Source: Minisyncoccota bacterium (GTDB taxonomy: Bacteria; Patescibacteriota; Minisyncoccia; Phycocordibacterales; Zambryskibacteraceae). Taken from it: DNA of 40,535 bases. Of this stretch, positions 10,406 through 19,007 are shown piece after piece. The stretch spans positions 1 through 40,535 of the forward strand of contig JANWHY010000010.1 of NCBI GenBank assembly GCA_025450175.1. Direction: 5' to 3'. Numbering within the stretch: position 1 is the stretch's first letter; each line of letters opens with the position of its first letter. Both the position numbers and the translations under genes were made by a program. The notes beneath the pieces were generated by a model, which worked only from the letters and a program-made list of their open reading frames with translations, did not search any database and had not been told where the DNA came from.

Positions 10406-12178
10406 ATGAACAATACTTTTTCTAGAGGCCTGAGAGGTAAGACCCATCGTCGCCGTGGCAACACTCCTATAGCGGCCAAGAAGCCTGCCGACATTGTCCC
10501 TCCTATCGGAGACGCTATTCGCATCATCCCCCTTGGTGGTGTAGAAGAGATCGGCAAGAACATGACTGTCATAGAGTATGGTAACGACATACTTGTAGTA
10601 GATGCGGGTATCCAGTTTACCGATGATGACACTCCAGGTGTTGATTACATACTGCCTAATATTAAATATCTTGAAGAGAGGAAGGATCGCATACGCGGTA
10701 TCGTGATCACTCACGGCCACTTGGACCACATTGGTGGCATCCCCTACCTCATCACTCGCCTGGGTAACCCCCCTATTTATACCCGTGAGTTCGGTGCTCT
10801 CCTCATCCAGAAGCGACAAGCAGAGTTCCCTCACCTAGCACCACTTGATATTCGCATCATCGATGCGACAGATAAGTCCTTACCTATTGGCGAGCATCTC
10901 AAGATCCGCTTCTTCGGCCTCACTCACTCGATCCCAGACTCAACCGGTATTATCATCGAGACTCCTTATGGAGATATAGTAAACACCGGAGACGTGCGTA
11001 TCGAGAACGAAGGTGGTGTCCCCGTCGAGCGAGAGATTGAGCAGTACAAGATGTTTAAAGATAGGAAGGTGCTCCTCTTCACCATGGACTCAACCGGTAT
11101 CGATAAACCCGGCTTCTCCCCTTCTGAGGCATCTATTCTTAAAAACATCGACAAGATCGTGGCCGAAGCACCAGGCAGAGTGATCATCGCCACCTTCGCC
11201 TCTCAAGTGGAGAGAATTATCGAATTTTTAAACACTGCTCGCCGCTATGGTAGGAAGGTTCTTATCGAGGGTCGCAGTATGAAGACCAATGTCGACATCA
11301 TCAAGCACCTTAACCTCGTCGACACCTCTCACATCGTGCCTATTGAAGAGATAGAGAAGTATCCGCCCAACAAGATCATGATGATCGCCACAGGTGCGCA
11401 AGGAGAGGAGTTTGCCGCTCTTATGAGGATGTCCAACAAGACTCACAAGCTCGTGCGTCTCCAGGCTTCAGACACTGTGATCCTCTCCTCTTCTGTTATC
11501 CCAGGCAATGATCGCGCTGTAGAGAAGCTCAAGGATAACCTCTTCCGCCATGATGCACGCATCATCACTTACCTAGACTCCGATGTACACACTTCCGGTC
11601 ATGGCAAGCGTGGTGAGCTTGAGTGGGTACACCGCCAGATCCCTTACAAATACTTCATGCCAGTACATGGCAGTCACTTCCGTCTCAAGATGCATGCTGA
11701 GCTTGCAAGAAGTCTAGGATGCCCACCTGAGAACATCATCGTTCCCGAGAATGGCTCTATCATCGAGATTCAAGACAAGGGCGAGAAGCTCGTAAGACTC
11801 CCAGAGAAAGCACCTTCAGATGACATGGTAGTGGAGGGTCTCTCTATCGGTGATATCTCAGAGGTGGTGATCCGCGACAGGAAGATGTTGGCAGAAGATG
11901 GCATCTTCGTAGTCATCGCCCTTGTCCATGCTCGTACAGGCAGACTTAAGAAGTCGCCCGACATCATTGCTCGCGGATTCGTGTATCTGCGCGAATCACA
12001 AGACCTTCTCTCCGAAGCTCGCCTAGTAATCAAGCGCTCTATAGAGTCGACTACTGTAGGAGCTAACCCCATCAACTTCGACCACACCAAGAATATCGTG
12101 ACCGAAGATGTGTCCCGCTTCCTCTTCCAACGCACCGCGAAGAAGCCAATTGTGATACCTGTAATATTAGGGGTCTAA
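10406..12178 (+). CDS. rnj: Ribonuclease J
   Basis: Metallo-beta-lactamase HGHLDHIGG; GRSMKTNVDI; PVHGSHFRLKMHAELA; full-length RNase J architecture. Confidence 0.95.
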   Translation: MNNTFSRGLRGKTHRRRGNTPIAAKKPADIVPPIGDAIRIIPLGGVEEIGKNMTVIEYGNDILVVDAGIQFTDDDTPGVDYILPNIKYLEERKDRIRGIVITHGHLDHIGGIPYLITRLGNPPIYTREFGALLIQKRQAEFPHLAPLDIRIIDATDKSLPIGEHLKIRFFGLTHSIPDSTGIIIETPYGDIVNTGDVRIENEGGVPVEREIEQYKMFKDRKVLLFTMDSTGIDKPGFSPSEASILKNIDKIVAEAPGRVIIATFASQVERIIEFLNTARRYGRKVLIEGRSMKTNVDIIKHLNLVDTSHIVPIEEIEKYPPNKIMMIATGAQGEEFAALMRMSNKTHKLVRLQASDTVILSSSVIPGNDRAVEKLKDNLFRHDARIITYLDSDVHTSGHGKRGELEWVHRQIPYKYFMPVHGSHFRLKMHAELARSLGCPPENIIVPENGSIIEIQDKGEKLVRLPEKAPSDDMVVEGLSIGDISEVVIRDRKMLAEDGIFVVIALVHARTGRLKKSPDIIARGFVYLRESQDLLSEARLVIKRSIESTTVGANPINFDHTKNIVTEDVSRFLFQRTAKKPIVIPVILGV

Positions 12179-12182
12179 GATA

Positions 12183-12512
12183 CTAATACAATAGTGCGCC
12201 GATAAAGACTGCTCCATTGGAGAAGAACCATAGAGTGTAGGCCGTTACAATCGGCTTCTCCTTATGCGCAAGACCGTAGATAATCCATGGGATATCGAAG
12301 GCGGTGAATGCAAGCCACGAGATTGGCGATAGGCCAGTGGCGTTGTGGGTGCTGTATATGAGATAAATTTGCGGGATCATCATCGCTGGAGCGACGACAC
12401 CTACACCCAAGATGATGTTGTCGAGAAGTCGAAGAGCCCATGAAGGTGCGGGGAAGGAGAAATAAGCCTTGCCTGACAGTCTCTTCCTTTTATGTAAGTG
12501 GTAAAGAGTCAC
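12183..12512 (-). CDS. PQ-loop (SemiSWEET-like) membrane protein
   Basis: Three TM segments with MMIPQIYLIYSTHNATGLSPISWLAFTAFDIPWIIYG. Confidence 0.75.
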   Translation of the reverse strand: MTLYHLHKRKRLSGKAYFSFPAPSWALRLLDNIILGVGVVAPAMMIPQIYLIYSTHNATGLSPISWLAFTAFDIPWIIYGLAHKEKPIVTAYTLWFFSNGAVFIGALLY

Positions 12513-13135
12513 TCTCTATATTCTACAATCTTTCCGGATTTTATTTCAATTTTATCTGCGAGTCTGAGTCGCTTTGCAGCCTTCTCTCCAATGATTTGTG
12601 TGTGCGGTGAGCGATCGAGCTTAAGAGCGAGGTCTACCAAATTACTCTTGGTCGTAAGCCAGCTCGTACCTTCTCTAGATAAGTCGAAGGGCCTGGAGAA
12701 ACTCCTTAGAGTCTTCTTACCATTGAACAAGAAGTACTCGTGGAAGTAGCTCATGGCAAGTTCGCGCACGCTCGCATAGACCGGTTCCCGATAGCGGAGT
12801 ACGGCATGGTTAGTCTTAGATATAGCGCCCCACTTCTTCCCATTCCTAAACAAGGCCACAACGTGATCTGAGTCTCCCCGAGAAGCTTTGAGGTCAAGTA
12901 GGAAGGGTTTGTGGCCATGCACCCAGAGTGCACTCGCGGCGAGGAGTGCCCCCTCGAAGCAGTGGGCCTTGTTCTTCTTAAGAACAACTCTCGGCGAGTA
13001 GTGTGTGTCGCCGAAGTTGAATGGAATCTTATTGAGGTAATCTTGAATCTTGGTGGGAGTGTTTAGCCGCTTCAATTTCTGCCACTCTATATCACTAAAC
13101 CCGGACTTCTTTCTTATCAACAGTTGTCGAGCCAT
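12509..13135 (-). CDS. Putative transglutaminase-like cysteine-protease-fold protein
   Basis: KAHCFEGALLAASALWVHGHKPFLLDLKASRGDSDHVVALFRNGKKWGAISKTNH suggests a Cys/His/Asp arrangement; stop overlaps the SemiSWEET start by 4 bp. Confidence 0.6.
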   Translation of the reverse strand: MARQLLIRKKSGFSDIEWQKLKRLNTPTKIQDYLNKIPFNFGDTHYSPRVVLKKNKAHCFEGALLAASALWVHGHKPFLLDLKASRGDSDHVVALFRNGKKWGAISKTNHAVLRYREPVYASVRELAMSYFHEYFLFNGKKTLRSFSRPFDLSREGTSWLTTKSNLVDLALKLDRSPHTQIIGEKAAKRLRLADKIEIKSGKIVEYRE

Positions 13136-13183
13136 GGACCCTATCTTACAATAGTATTCTAGAACCCGATCCCAAGGAGGAAC

Positions 13184-13378
13184 ATGGACGACTTCACGAA
13201 TCCTGGTAAATGGCCGTCAGAACTCAGACGAGCTTTAGACCAAATTCCGTCACTCGATGTCGCGACAAAGGAGCGCGAAGCAGCTGAAGAAACTAAGAGG
13301 ACCCGTAAACCCAAGACCCCAAGACCAGCCAGCGTGCAGGCCTCGTGGTACGAGGAGCCAGGGTACTCCAAACGTTAA
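13184..13378 (+). CDS. Small hypothetical protein (64 aa)
   Basis: Strong SD CAAGGAGGAAC-ATG; followed by a hairpin terminator. Confidence 0.55.
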   Translation: MDDFTNPGKWPSELRRALDQIPSLDVATKEREAAEETKRTRKPKTPRPASVQASWYEEPGYSKR

Positions 13379-13389
13379 ATTCCTCCCCC

Positions 13390-13421
13390 AAAGCGCCCCC
13401 GAGATACTCGAGGGGCGCTTT
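13390..13421 (+). terminator. Hairpin terminator AAAGCGCCCC...GGGGCGCTTT
   Basis: Perfect 10-bp arms directly downstream of the 64-aa ORF. Confidence 0.75.
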
Positions 13422-13426
13422 ACCAT

Positions 13427-13654
13427 CTAATTTAGAACCAGTGCACCCATACTCTCAAACCCGTATCTGTTTCTATCAAACAGATGGTCGGTAATATCGG
13501 TGAGGCTATCATACTGACGACGCGGCAAGTTTTGTAACGCGATGAGAATATCTTGGCTTGCTCCACTATTCTTCGCATGATCTATGAGGATAAGTTTGGT
13601 AGATGGATAATCGAGACCCTTAAGATAAGATTGCACATTCATTGCACTCGCCAT
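13427..13654 (-). CDS. DUF2795 family protein
   Basis: VQSYLKGLDYPSTKLILIDHAKNSGASQDILIALQNLPRRQYDSLTDITDHL resembles the DUF2795 pattern; paralog at 24575..24811. Confidence 0.75.
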   Translation of the reverse strand: MASAMNVQSYLKGLDYPSTKLILIDHAKNSGASQDILIALQNLPRRQYDSLTDITDHLFDRNRYGFESMGALVLN

Positions 13655-13770
13655 TGTTTTATATAATTTATTAATAAATACTACCCGAGACTGTGATAGA
13701 ACATCATAAACACTGATCGATGAAGCGAAAATGAAATTGGGCGAATATGCTAAAATGTTTACGCAACAGC

Positions 13771-14193
13771 ATGAAAAAACTTATTGTTATCCTGATAATT
13801 CTTGCTCTACTAGGCGCAGGTTTCTACTTATTTAAACATGCCCCATCCTTTTCTGCCCCTCCACCCTCCAGTAATACACCTACCAAGAGTGTCGTATCTA
13901 TCAGACTCGGGAGTAGCGCTGACCTATCGGGCATCAAGATGACTCCTCGAGTGGTCGTGGAAGACAGTCGCTGCCCTACAGACGTGCAATGTATCCAAGC
14001 TGGCACTGTGCGAGTGAGCGTAGACTTTTCCAGCTCTAACATGGCTACCACTACACAAATCTTTAAACTTAATGAACCCACTACCCTTCTTGGTCTAAAC
14101 ATCACTCTGACTGAAGTCTACCCAGCCAAACTCTCCACAGTCCCTCTAACTGCCAAAGATTACCTTCTCTTTTTCAACGTTGAAAAGTTGTAG
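13771..14193 (+). CDS. Hypothetical membrane-anchored/lipoprotein-like protein
   Basis: N-terminal TM MKKLIVILIILALLGAGFYLF; VVVEDSRCPTDVQCIQAGTVRVSVDF. Upstream TGCTAAAAT extended -10. Confidence 0.7.
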   Translation: MKKLIVILIILALLGAGFYLFKHAPSFSAPPPSSNTPTKSVVSIRLGSSADLSGIKMTPRVVVEDSRCPTDVQCIQAGTVRVSVDFSSSNMATTTQIFKLNEPTTLLGLNITLTEVYPAKLSTVPLTAKDYLLFFNVEKL

Positions 14194-14238
14194 TTGACAA
14201 GATTCCTTGACACGAGGGTCTATCTGTAAAATGCGGGA

Positions 14239-14793
14239 ATGTCCCAGCAAAGACTCTTTGAAGTGCCTGAGGAGGCGCTTAAGTGGCCACCAGGCTTCAG
14301 ATATAAGGCCGATTTCATCACGCTCGAGGAGGAGGAAGAGTTTCTTAGGGAGTTCAAGAGGACGACTTTCAAGAACTTTATGTGGGAAGGTTATGAGTCT
14401 AAGAGGCGTATAGGAAGTTTTAACCGTAAGAGTGGCTACCCCGAGTTCTTCAAACCTATTGTGAAGAGAGTTGCAGCCTTTGCTGGTATATTGCCAAGCC
14501 AGATTGATTACGCTCTCATAAGTGAGTACTCTCCTGGCACTCAGATCGGTTGGCACCGGGATAAGGGTGGTTATGCGAAGGTTATAGGTATATCTCTTGG
14601 ATCTATAGCTACCTTCCGGCTGCGCAAACTGAGTAATATTAAAAATAAGAATAAGTGGCCCCGCTTCAATATAACTGCTGAACCCCGCTCGCTCTACATC
14701 ATGAGTGGCGAAACGATGTTTAGTTGGCAACACTCTATCCCTCCCATCCCCGACTTGCGTTGGTCCCTGACGATGAGGACGGTGGAGAAATAG
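14239..14793 (+). CDS. AlkB-like 2OG-Fe(II) dioxygenase
   Basis: IGWHRDKGGY (HxD), WQHSIPP (distal His), RWSLTMR; TAAAAT 6 nt before ATG. Confidence 0.88.
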   Translation: MSQQRLFEVPEEALKWPPGFRYKADFITLEEEEEFLREFKRTTFKNFMWEGYESKRRIGSFNRKSGYPEFFKPIVKRVAAFAGILPSQIDYALISEYSPGTQIGWHRDKGGYAKVIGISLGSIATFRLRKLSNIKNKNKWPRFNITAEPRSLYIMSGETMFSWQHSIPPIPDLRWSLTMRTVEK

Positions 14794-14794
14794 A

Positions 14795-14828
14795 AAATCC
14801 GCCCGGTGCTGAAGCAGTGGGCGGATTT
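14795..14828. terminator. Bidirectional hairpin AAATCCGCCC...GGGCGGATTT
   Basis: Perfect 10-bp arms between convergent genes. Confidence 0.75.
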
Positions 14829-15289
14829 CAATACTGAATTATGTAGGTTTCTCGGTCATTAATACGACCGAAGCTTCCAAACCCGGAGAAGAACATCTTC
14901 TGCGGGATATACAGGGTATTGCTTCCAATCACAGGAAGGAGACAGACCGGTTGCACAAGTTGCATCCGACGCTTCAATACTCTATTGGCGTATGGATTCT
15001 GCAGAGCTCCTTCTGTCACCTCATGAATCATGGTGACTTCTCCGAAACCTGGGATATCAAGGTAGTCGACAACGACCTTAACCTTATCAGGGCGCTCATC
15101 ATCGGCTCCCCCACCCATAAGCCACTGACAAGCGAAGTCTCTACATCCCTGAGGACGAGTCTCATAAATCTTGCAACCCTTAGATATTTCACAATGTGGA
15201 CACCACACTCGAGCTGGATTATTGATCTCAAGAATTGGATGTGTCTTGCAGCAGGCTGTACAGCCGCCGCATAGGCGCTTCTCGGCCAT
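14828..15289 (-). CDS. YkgJ-type Cys-cluster (zinc/iron-chelating) protein
   Basis: CGGCTACCKTHPILEINNPARVWCPHCEISKGCKIYETRPQGCRDFACQW; SD GCGGAGGG. Confidence 0.8.
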   Translation of the reverse strand: MAEKRLCGGCTACCKTHPILEINNPARVWCPHCEISKGCKIYETRPQGCRDFACQWLMGGGADDERPDKVKVVVDYLDIPGFGEVTMIHEVTEGALQNPYANRVLKRRMQLVQPVCLLPVIGSNTLYIPQKMFFSGFGSFGRINDRETYIIQY

Positions 15290-15332
15290 AAAGCCCTCCG
15301 CAAAACATCTTAGATGTTAAATATTTAAATGC

Positions 15333-15360
15333 AAATGGTGGGCCTTAAGACCCACCATTT
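15333..15360 (-). terminator. Hairpin terminator AAATGGTGGG...CCCACCATTT
   Basis: Perfect 10-bp inverted repeat just downstream of the 15368..15718 CDS. Confidence 0.75.
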
Positions 15361-15367
15361 CTGATAA

Positions 15368-15718
15368 CTAGTACATTTCTTCCCGGATCTTCTCGAGCTT
15401 GGCGATCACAACAGGATCAATAATCTTCGTGAACCTGGGTATCCTCTCCCCTCCCGGCTCCACGGTACTCATGGCCATCTCAAGTGGACGAGTATCGAAG
15501 CATGGGACACCAAGCTCTTGCGAGGCTTTGTATACAGAGGCATCGTAGAGCGGCCGGTAGAGGAGGAAGTGCCTCTCCTCCTCTCGAGCATGCTTCTCAG
15601 TGTGGAAGCCTACGCCCAGGATCTCGTAGGCATAATTGTTGACCTCACCATTCGGATCATGCTTATAGTGATAATAGAAGCCCGGCTCAGGTACTTTCTT
15701 CGGCATTGGTAAGCTCAT
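15368..15718 (-). CDS. DUF1653-like protein
   Basis: PEPGFYYHYKHDPNG...YEILGVGFHTE...FLLYRPLYD...TRPLEMAMSTVEPGGERIPRFTKI resembles DUF1653; SD AGAAAGGACA. Confidence 0.65.
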   Translation of the reverse strand: MSLPMPKKVPEPGFYYHYKHDPNGEVNNYAYEILGVGFHTEKHAREEERHFLLYRPLYDASVYKASQELGVPCFDTRPLEMAMSTVEPGGERIPRFTKIIDPVVIAKLEKIREEMY

Positions 15719-15774
15719 ATGTGTCCTTTCTCACGCAAGATTAACTAAACAGATTATTAAAATCAATCTAAGAC

Positions 15775-16053
15775 CTAGATCGCGGCGCCGTCGAGATGCA
15801 TGTCGGCCTTATAGCGGTCGATGACTTCTGGATGCTCGCCATTCTTACACTCTTCTACGAACTTTGCCGAAGCTTCTCCACTTGGGAAGGTCATGTAGGC
15901 AAGGGCACCTTCGCAGACTGTGTTAACGTCGATCTTAGCTTGATCTCCCGAGTTTGTATCCCCCATCTCTTTGGTCGTAGAGTCTTTAAAGAATAAGAAG
16001 TATCCTCCAACTAGTACGGCCAACACTAATATTGTTATTACTACTGTTTTCAT
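15775..16053 (-). CDS. Small membrane-anchored hypothetical protein
   Basis: MKTVVITILVLAVLVGGYFLFF TM; TATAAT 7 nt before ATG. Confidence 0.65.
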   Translation of the reverse strand: MKTVVITILVLAVLVGGYFLFFKDSTTKEMGDTNSGDQAKIDVNTVCEGALAYMTFPSGEASAKFVEECKNGEHPEVIDRYKADMHLDGAAI

Positions 16054-16088
16054 AACACTTATTATAACAAATTCATCTATCAAATAGA

Positions 16089-16139
16089 AAACCCGCCATC
16101 GAACGCGACGGCGGGTTTCGTCGCCCTCTATGGCGGGTT
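16089..16139 (-). terminator. Terminator with one left arm and two alternative right arms
   Basis: AAACCCGCC (16089-16097) can pair with GGCGGGTTT (16110-16118) or with TGGCGGGTT (16131-16139); internal GCGACG/CGTCGC. Confidence 0.65.
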
Positions 16140-16140
16140 G

Positions 16141-16509
16141 TTAATAGCTTGGTACGAACTTCTCGGTCTGATGCTCTCTCCGTTCCAAATTCTGACTCCG
16201 GATATGCTCACAGATTTTCCGTGGCATCTCGACCACCTCAGTGGTCAGAATTTGGGTTGGCGTGAGCATCTCTCGTAACATGAGGAGCTTTTTCCAACAA
16301 CTTACAGTATGTCGATCAGTCTTGCTTAATCGATCATATATCTCTGTGAGGGTAATCGCCTCATGCCCGGGCCGCTCGATTTCTTGAGAGCGAGGGTTGG
16401 TAGAAAGCCTCGTTTTAAGAAGCTCTCTCACATCCCTCACCTGGTGGTGACTGAAGAGTTGCGCGATCCTTTCGATCATCAAAGGACTGCCAGGTTCCTT
16501 CTTGACCAT
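16141..16509 (-). CDS. Hypothetical protein
   Basis: ATG preceded by SD TAGGAGGTCGAAC; terminator downstream; no domain recognised. Confidence 0.55.
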   Translation of the reverse strand: MVKKEPGSPLMIERIAQLFSHHQVRDVRELLKTRLSTNPRSQEIERPGHEAITLTEIYDRLSKTDRHTVSCWKKLLMLREMLTPTQILTTEVVEMPRKICEHIRSQNLERREHQTEKFVPSY

Positions 16510-16581
16510 GTTCGACCTCCTACTATCTATATTACACCTATTTTACAAAATGTCAAGTACGTGTTCTATCCAAACATCTTT

Positions 16582-16986
16582 TTACTTCTTCGATTTCTTG
16601 CCCTTACACTTTTCGCATTTGCAACCGAAGGGACCTATATAGTCATTGAAATATTCATCCCCATAATCATAAGCGAGCTCCTCCCCCACCTTTATCTTCC
16701 GGAGAGAATAAATGTACACATGACCTCTTGGTCCATCTGCTTCGCAGTTGGGTTTGCACGAGTGGTTGATAAACCTTGCGGTGTTACGCTTGATGTTGCC
16801 ATCGATCATCTTCTTCCTCCCGGTCCAGAAGAGGTACCTACCTTCCGCAGTCTTTTGTTTCGCTACTGGGACAGCCTTTCCCACATACTCGATAATCCTT
16901 TTTTTCTTCGGGATCACCTCCTCGGCAAAGACGCCTTTCCCCGCAAGACCCATACCCACCCGCAGTTTAAATTTAGACTTCGTCAC
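16582..16986 (-). CDS. SET-domain protein methyltransferase with post-SET-like Cys motif
   Basis: GMGLAGKGVFAEEVIPKKKRIIEYVGKAV...RFINHSCKPNCEA...GEELAYDYGDEYF...CKCEKCKGKKSKK. Confidence 0.9.
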   Translation of the reverse strand: MTKSKFKLRVGMGLAGKGVFAEEVIPKKKRIIEYVGKAVPVAKQKTAEGRYLFWTGRKKMIDGNIKRNTARFINHSCKPNCEADGPRGHVYIYSLRKIKVGEELAYDYGDEYFNDYIGPFGCKCEKCKGKKSKK

Positions 16987-17001
16987 TCTGATGCTAGAAC
17001 C

Positions 17002-17256
17002 TTATCTTCCCAAGAAGTAGAGACCAGTAACTATTATTATCTGAGTAAGAATTCCCAATAGAAGCTTCTTCGTACCAGTAGTGGAATGAACGGACGAATA
17101 TGCGGCAAAAGATACACCATAGAGGATCACTGCCAAGACCATAACTATGAGCAAATTGGGACCCTCAGGATCGTTGAAAAGGGCGAACATTGTCCTCGAA
17201 GAGACGAGAGCTGTTAGGCCGAGGATTATTCTCGAAGCCTTTTTTGAAATATTCAT
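17002..17256 (-). CDS. Small multi-TM hypothetical protein
   Basis: Three hydrophobic segments; TATAAT 6 nt before ATG. Confidence 0.6.
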   Translation of the reverse strand: MNISKKASRIILGLTALVSSRTMFALFNDPEGPNLLIVMVLAVILYGVSFAAYSSVHSTTGTKKLLLGILTQIIIVTGLYFLGR

Positions 17257-17465
17257 GCAAATATTATATCAGATGTAACCTTACAATGCTGCTCCCGACC
17301 CCACTCCTGTTCGAATCCAAGATGGGTAGGATTTTAAATTATCATTATATACATCAATAAAAAGAGAATCTAACCCTTTTTCTTTGGCGATTTTTTATAC
17401 ATACAGAAAGCCCACCACGGGCGGTAGCTAAGCTACCCACTGCCAGTTTCCCGGCATAGGATTAA

Positions 17466-17711
17466 TTATACAGAATTTATTAATTTAAATTTCTTCTCCC
17501 TTCTCCATCCCTTAATTTCAGCTTCTCTTTGTCTTGCTTCTTTTAAAGTTTGAAAAGTTTCTTTGTACATCAATATTACTGGCCTTCTTAACTTCGTATA
17601 GTGAGCACCCCATTTGGAATCATTATGTTGCTTTAATCTTCTATCAAGATTGTTGGTACAACCTACATAAAGCGATTTGTCTGCACATTCTAGGATATAG
17701 ACAAAATACAT
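17466..17711 (-). CDS. GIY-YIG nuclease domain protein (single domain)
   Basis: MYFVYILECADKSLYVGCTNNLDRRLKQHNDSKWGAHYTKLRRPVILMYKETF; TATTAT 6 nt before ATG. Confidence 0.92.
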   Translation of the reverse strand: MYFVYILECADKSLYVGCTNNLDRRLKQHNDSKWGAHYTKLRRPVILMYKETFQTLKEARQREAEIKGWRREKKFKLINSV

Positions 17712-17807
17712 AGGTCAATAATACTACTCTTCGTCGCCGGGCTCCTCAGAGCCTTCTTGCTTTTATTTATCAGTGCCGAAGGCCCTGATGACCGAAGGGA
17801 AGAAGGG

Positions 17808-17878
17808 CTGCGGGACTTGGATTCGAACCAAGGTGACATGATTCAGAGTCATGTATCCTACCACTAGATGATCCCGCA
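17808..17878 (-). tRNA. tRNA-Gln (anticodon CTG)
   Basis: Reverse complement TGCGGGATCATCTAGTGGTAGGATACATGACTCTGAATCATGTCACCTTGGTTCGAATCCAAGTCCCGCAG. Confidence 0.94.
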
Positions 17879-17941
17879 ATGGTCATAATTTAGCAGGAAA
17901 ATTAAGAAACTCCAATTTGGAGTTTGTGATATGATAAACCC

Positions 17942-18199
17942 ATGAAAAACCTTGGACTTCCCAAAGTCATGTTCTGGTCTCTGGTAGCCTTAGTAATCCC
18001 CTTCCTCGGGAATCATTTTGTCGATGGGTGGAACTGGGAGTGGCACGACTTCCTCTTCGCGTGGGTTTTCTTCGTGATTATGGCTACAAGTATTAAGGTG
18101 GCTATGAGACAAGTCCCTAACAAGAGTTACCGAGTTGTGATTGGAACTCTAGTGTTTCTCATATTTGCAGCAATTTGGGTAATGCTCGCTACAGGATAG
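17942..18199 (+). CDS. Small multi-TM hypothetical protein
   Basis: Hydrophobic segments MFWSLVALVIPFLG, FLFAWVFFVIMATSI, VIGTLVFLIFAAIWVML; TATGAT 6 nt before ATG. Confidence 0.65.
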   Translation: MKNLGLPKVMFWSLVALVIPFLGNHFVDGWNWEWHDFLFAWVFFVIMATSIKVAMRQVPNKSYRVVIGTLVFLIFAAIWVMLATG

Positions 18200-18233
18200 A
18201 TCGCCCTAACTTAAATAGTGGTATAGTTAACAT

Positions 18234-18398
18234 ATGGAACAAATTGTTGTAACACATGGTGATGGTTTGGGATGTTTGTGGGCTATAGGATGGCTATTTA
18301 CCATTGGATATTTGAAGCTCCACTTCTGGAACGGGGTTAAAGCTATCATCATCTGGCCCTACTACATCGGCAAACACTTCCGCAAAGAAGGTAACTAG
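18234..18398 (+). CDS. Small (54 aa) hydrophobic protein, absent from the ORF track
   Basis: ATGGAACAAATTGTTGTA...TAG: MEQIVVTHGDGLGCLWAIGWLFTIGYLKLHFWNGVKAIIIWPYYIGKHFRKEGN; TATAGT 6 nt before ATG. Confidence 0.5.
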   Translation: MEQIVVTHGDGLGCLWAIGWLFTIGYLKLHFWNGVKAIIIWPYYIGKHFRKEGN

Positions 18399-18892
18399 AA
18401 AGTTTTATCGTCGGCGGAGGGTCCGTAGATACTAGGCACGGGTATATTATTTAGGCGCATATAGACTGTCAGTTGTCCCCGATGATGTACCCAATGGTTC
18501 AGAGTAGAGCCCACCATCTCTTTCAACGTGGAGGTCATAAGAACTTGTTCGCCATTTTTAAGAACAAAATTTTCTTCTAATCTTGTATCTGTTACTTCTT
18601 CTAGAAGTTTTTTTACTTTCTCCATATTTTCATCAAAAACTTTCAACAAATCTTCCGCAGTTTTAAACTCTGCTGATTTGTAAGTTTTGAAGTCGACTTC
18701 TCCATCTTCTATAGCTACACTAATCCAGCGCGGAATCTCAGATGTCATGAGCATAAGATAGCCCATCTGCATAGATTTCTCATGTGGTTTGTAGTCAAAA
18801 AGTTCTGGGTTATATCTCTCCACACACTTCCGACTAGCTGGGGCTTCGGCCAATAATTCTTCCAGATATAGTTTCCCTAATGTATTTTGCAT
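18395..18892 (-). CDS. DinB-like family protein
   Basis: Four-helix-bundle-like sequence with HEKSMQMGYLMLMTSEIPRWI and STLNHWVHHRGQLTVYMRLNNIPVPSIYGPSADD. Confidence 0.8.
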   Translation of the reverse strand: MQNTLGKLYLEELLAEAPASRKCVERYNPELFDYKPHEKSMQMGYLMLMTSEIPRWISVAIEDGEVDFKTYKSAEFKTAEDLLKVFDENMEKVKKLLEEVTDTRLEENFVLKNGEQVLMTSTLKEMVGSTLNHWVHHRGQLTVYMRLNNIPVPSIYGPSADDKTF

Positions 18893-19007
18893 ATACAAAA
18901 AGATTAGCAATTAAACACCGAACTTTCAATGAAGACCCTCTACTCACCCTACTTTCACCTTTAGCATATAATCTATCTTCTCTACGACCCCAGGGATCGA
19001 GGTTACT

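Noticed and set aside
16363-17061. 232-aa forward ORF
   Set aside because: Spans several reverse-strand genes (16141, SET, 17002); no promoter or RBS; the SET gene is well supported.
17290-17335. T-arm-like gttcgaatccaag, possible tRNA remnant
   Set aside because: T-stem does not pair and no anticodon or acceptor stem is found nearby.
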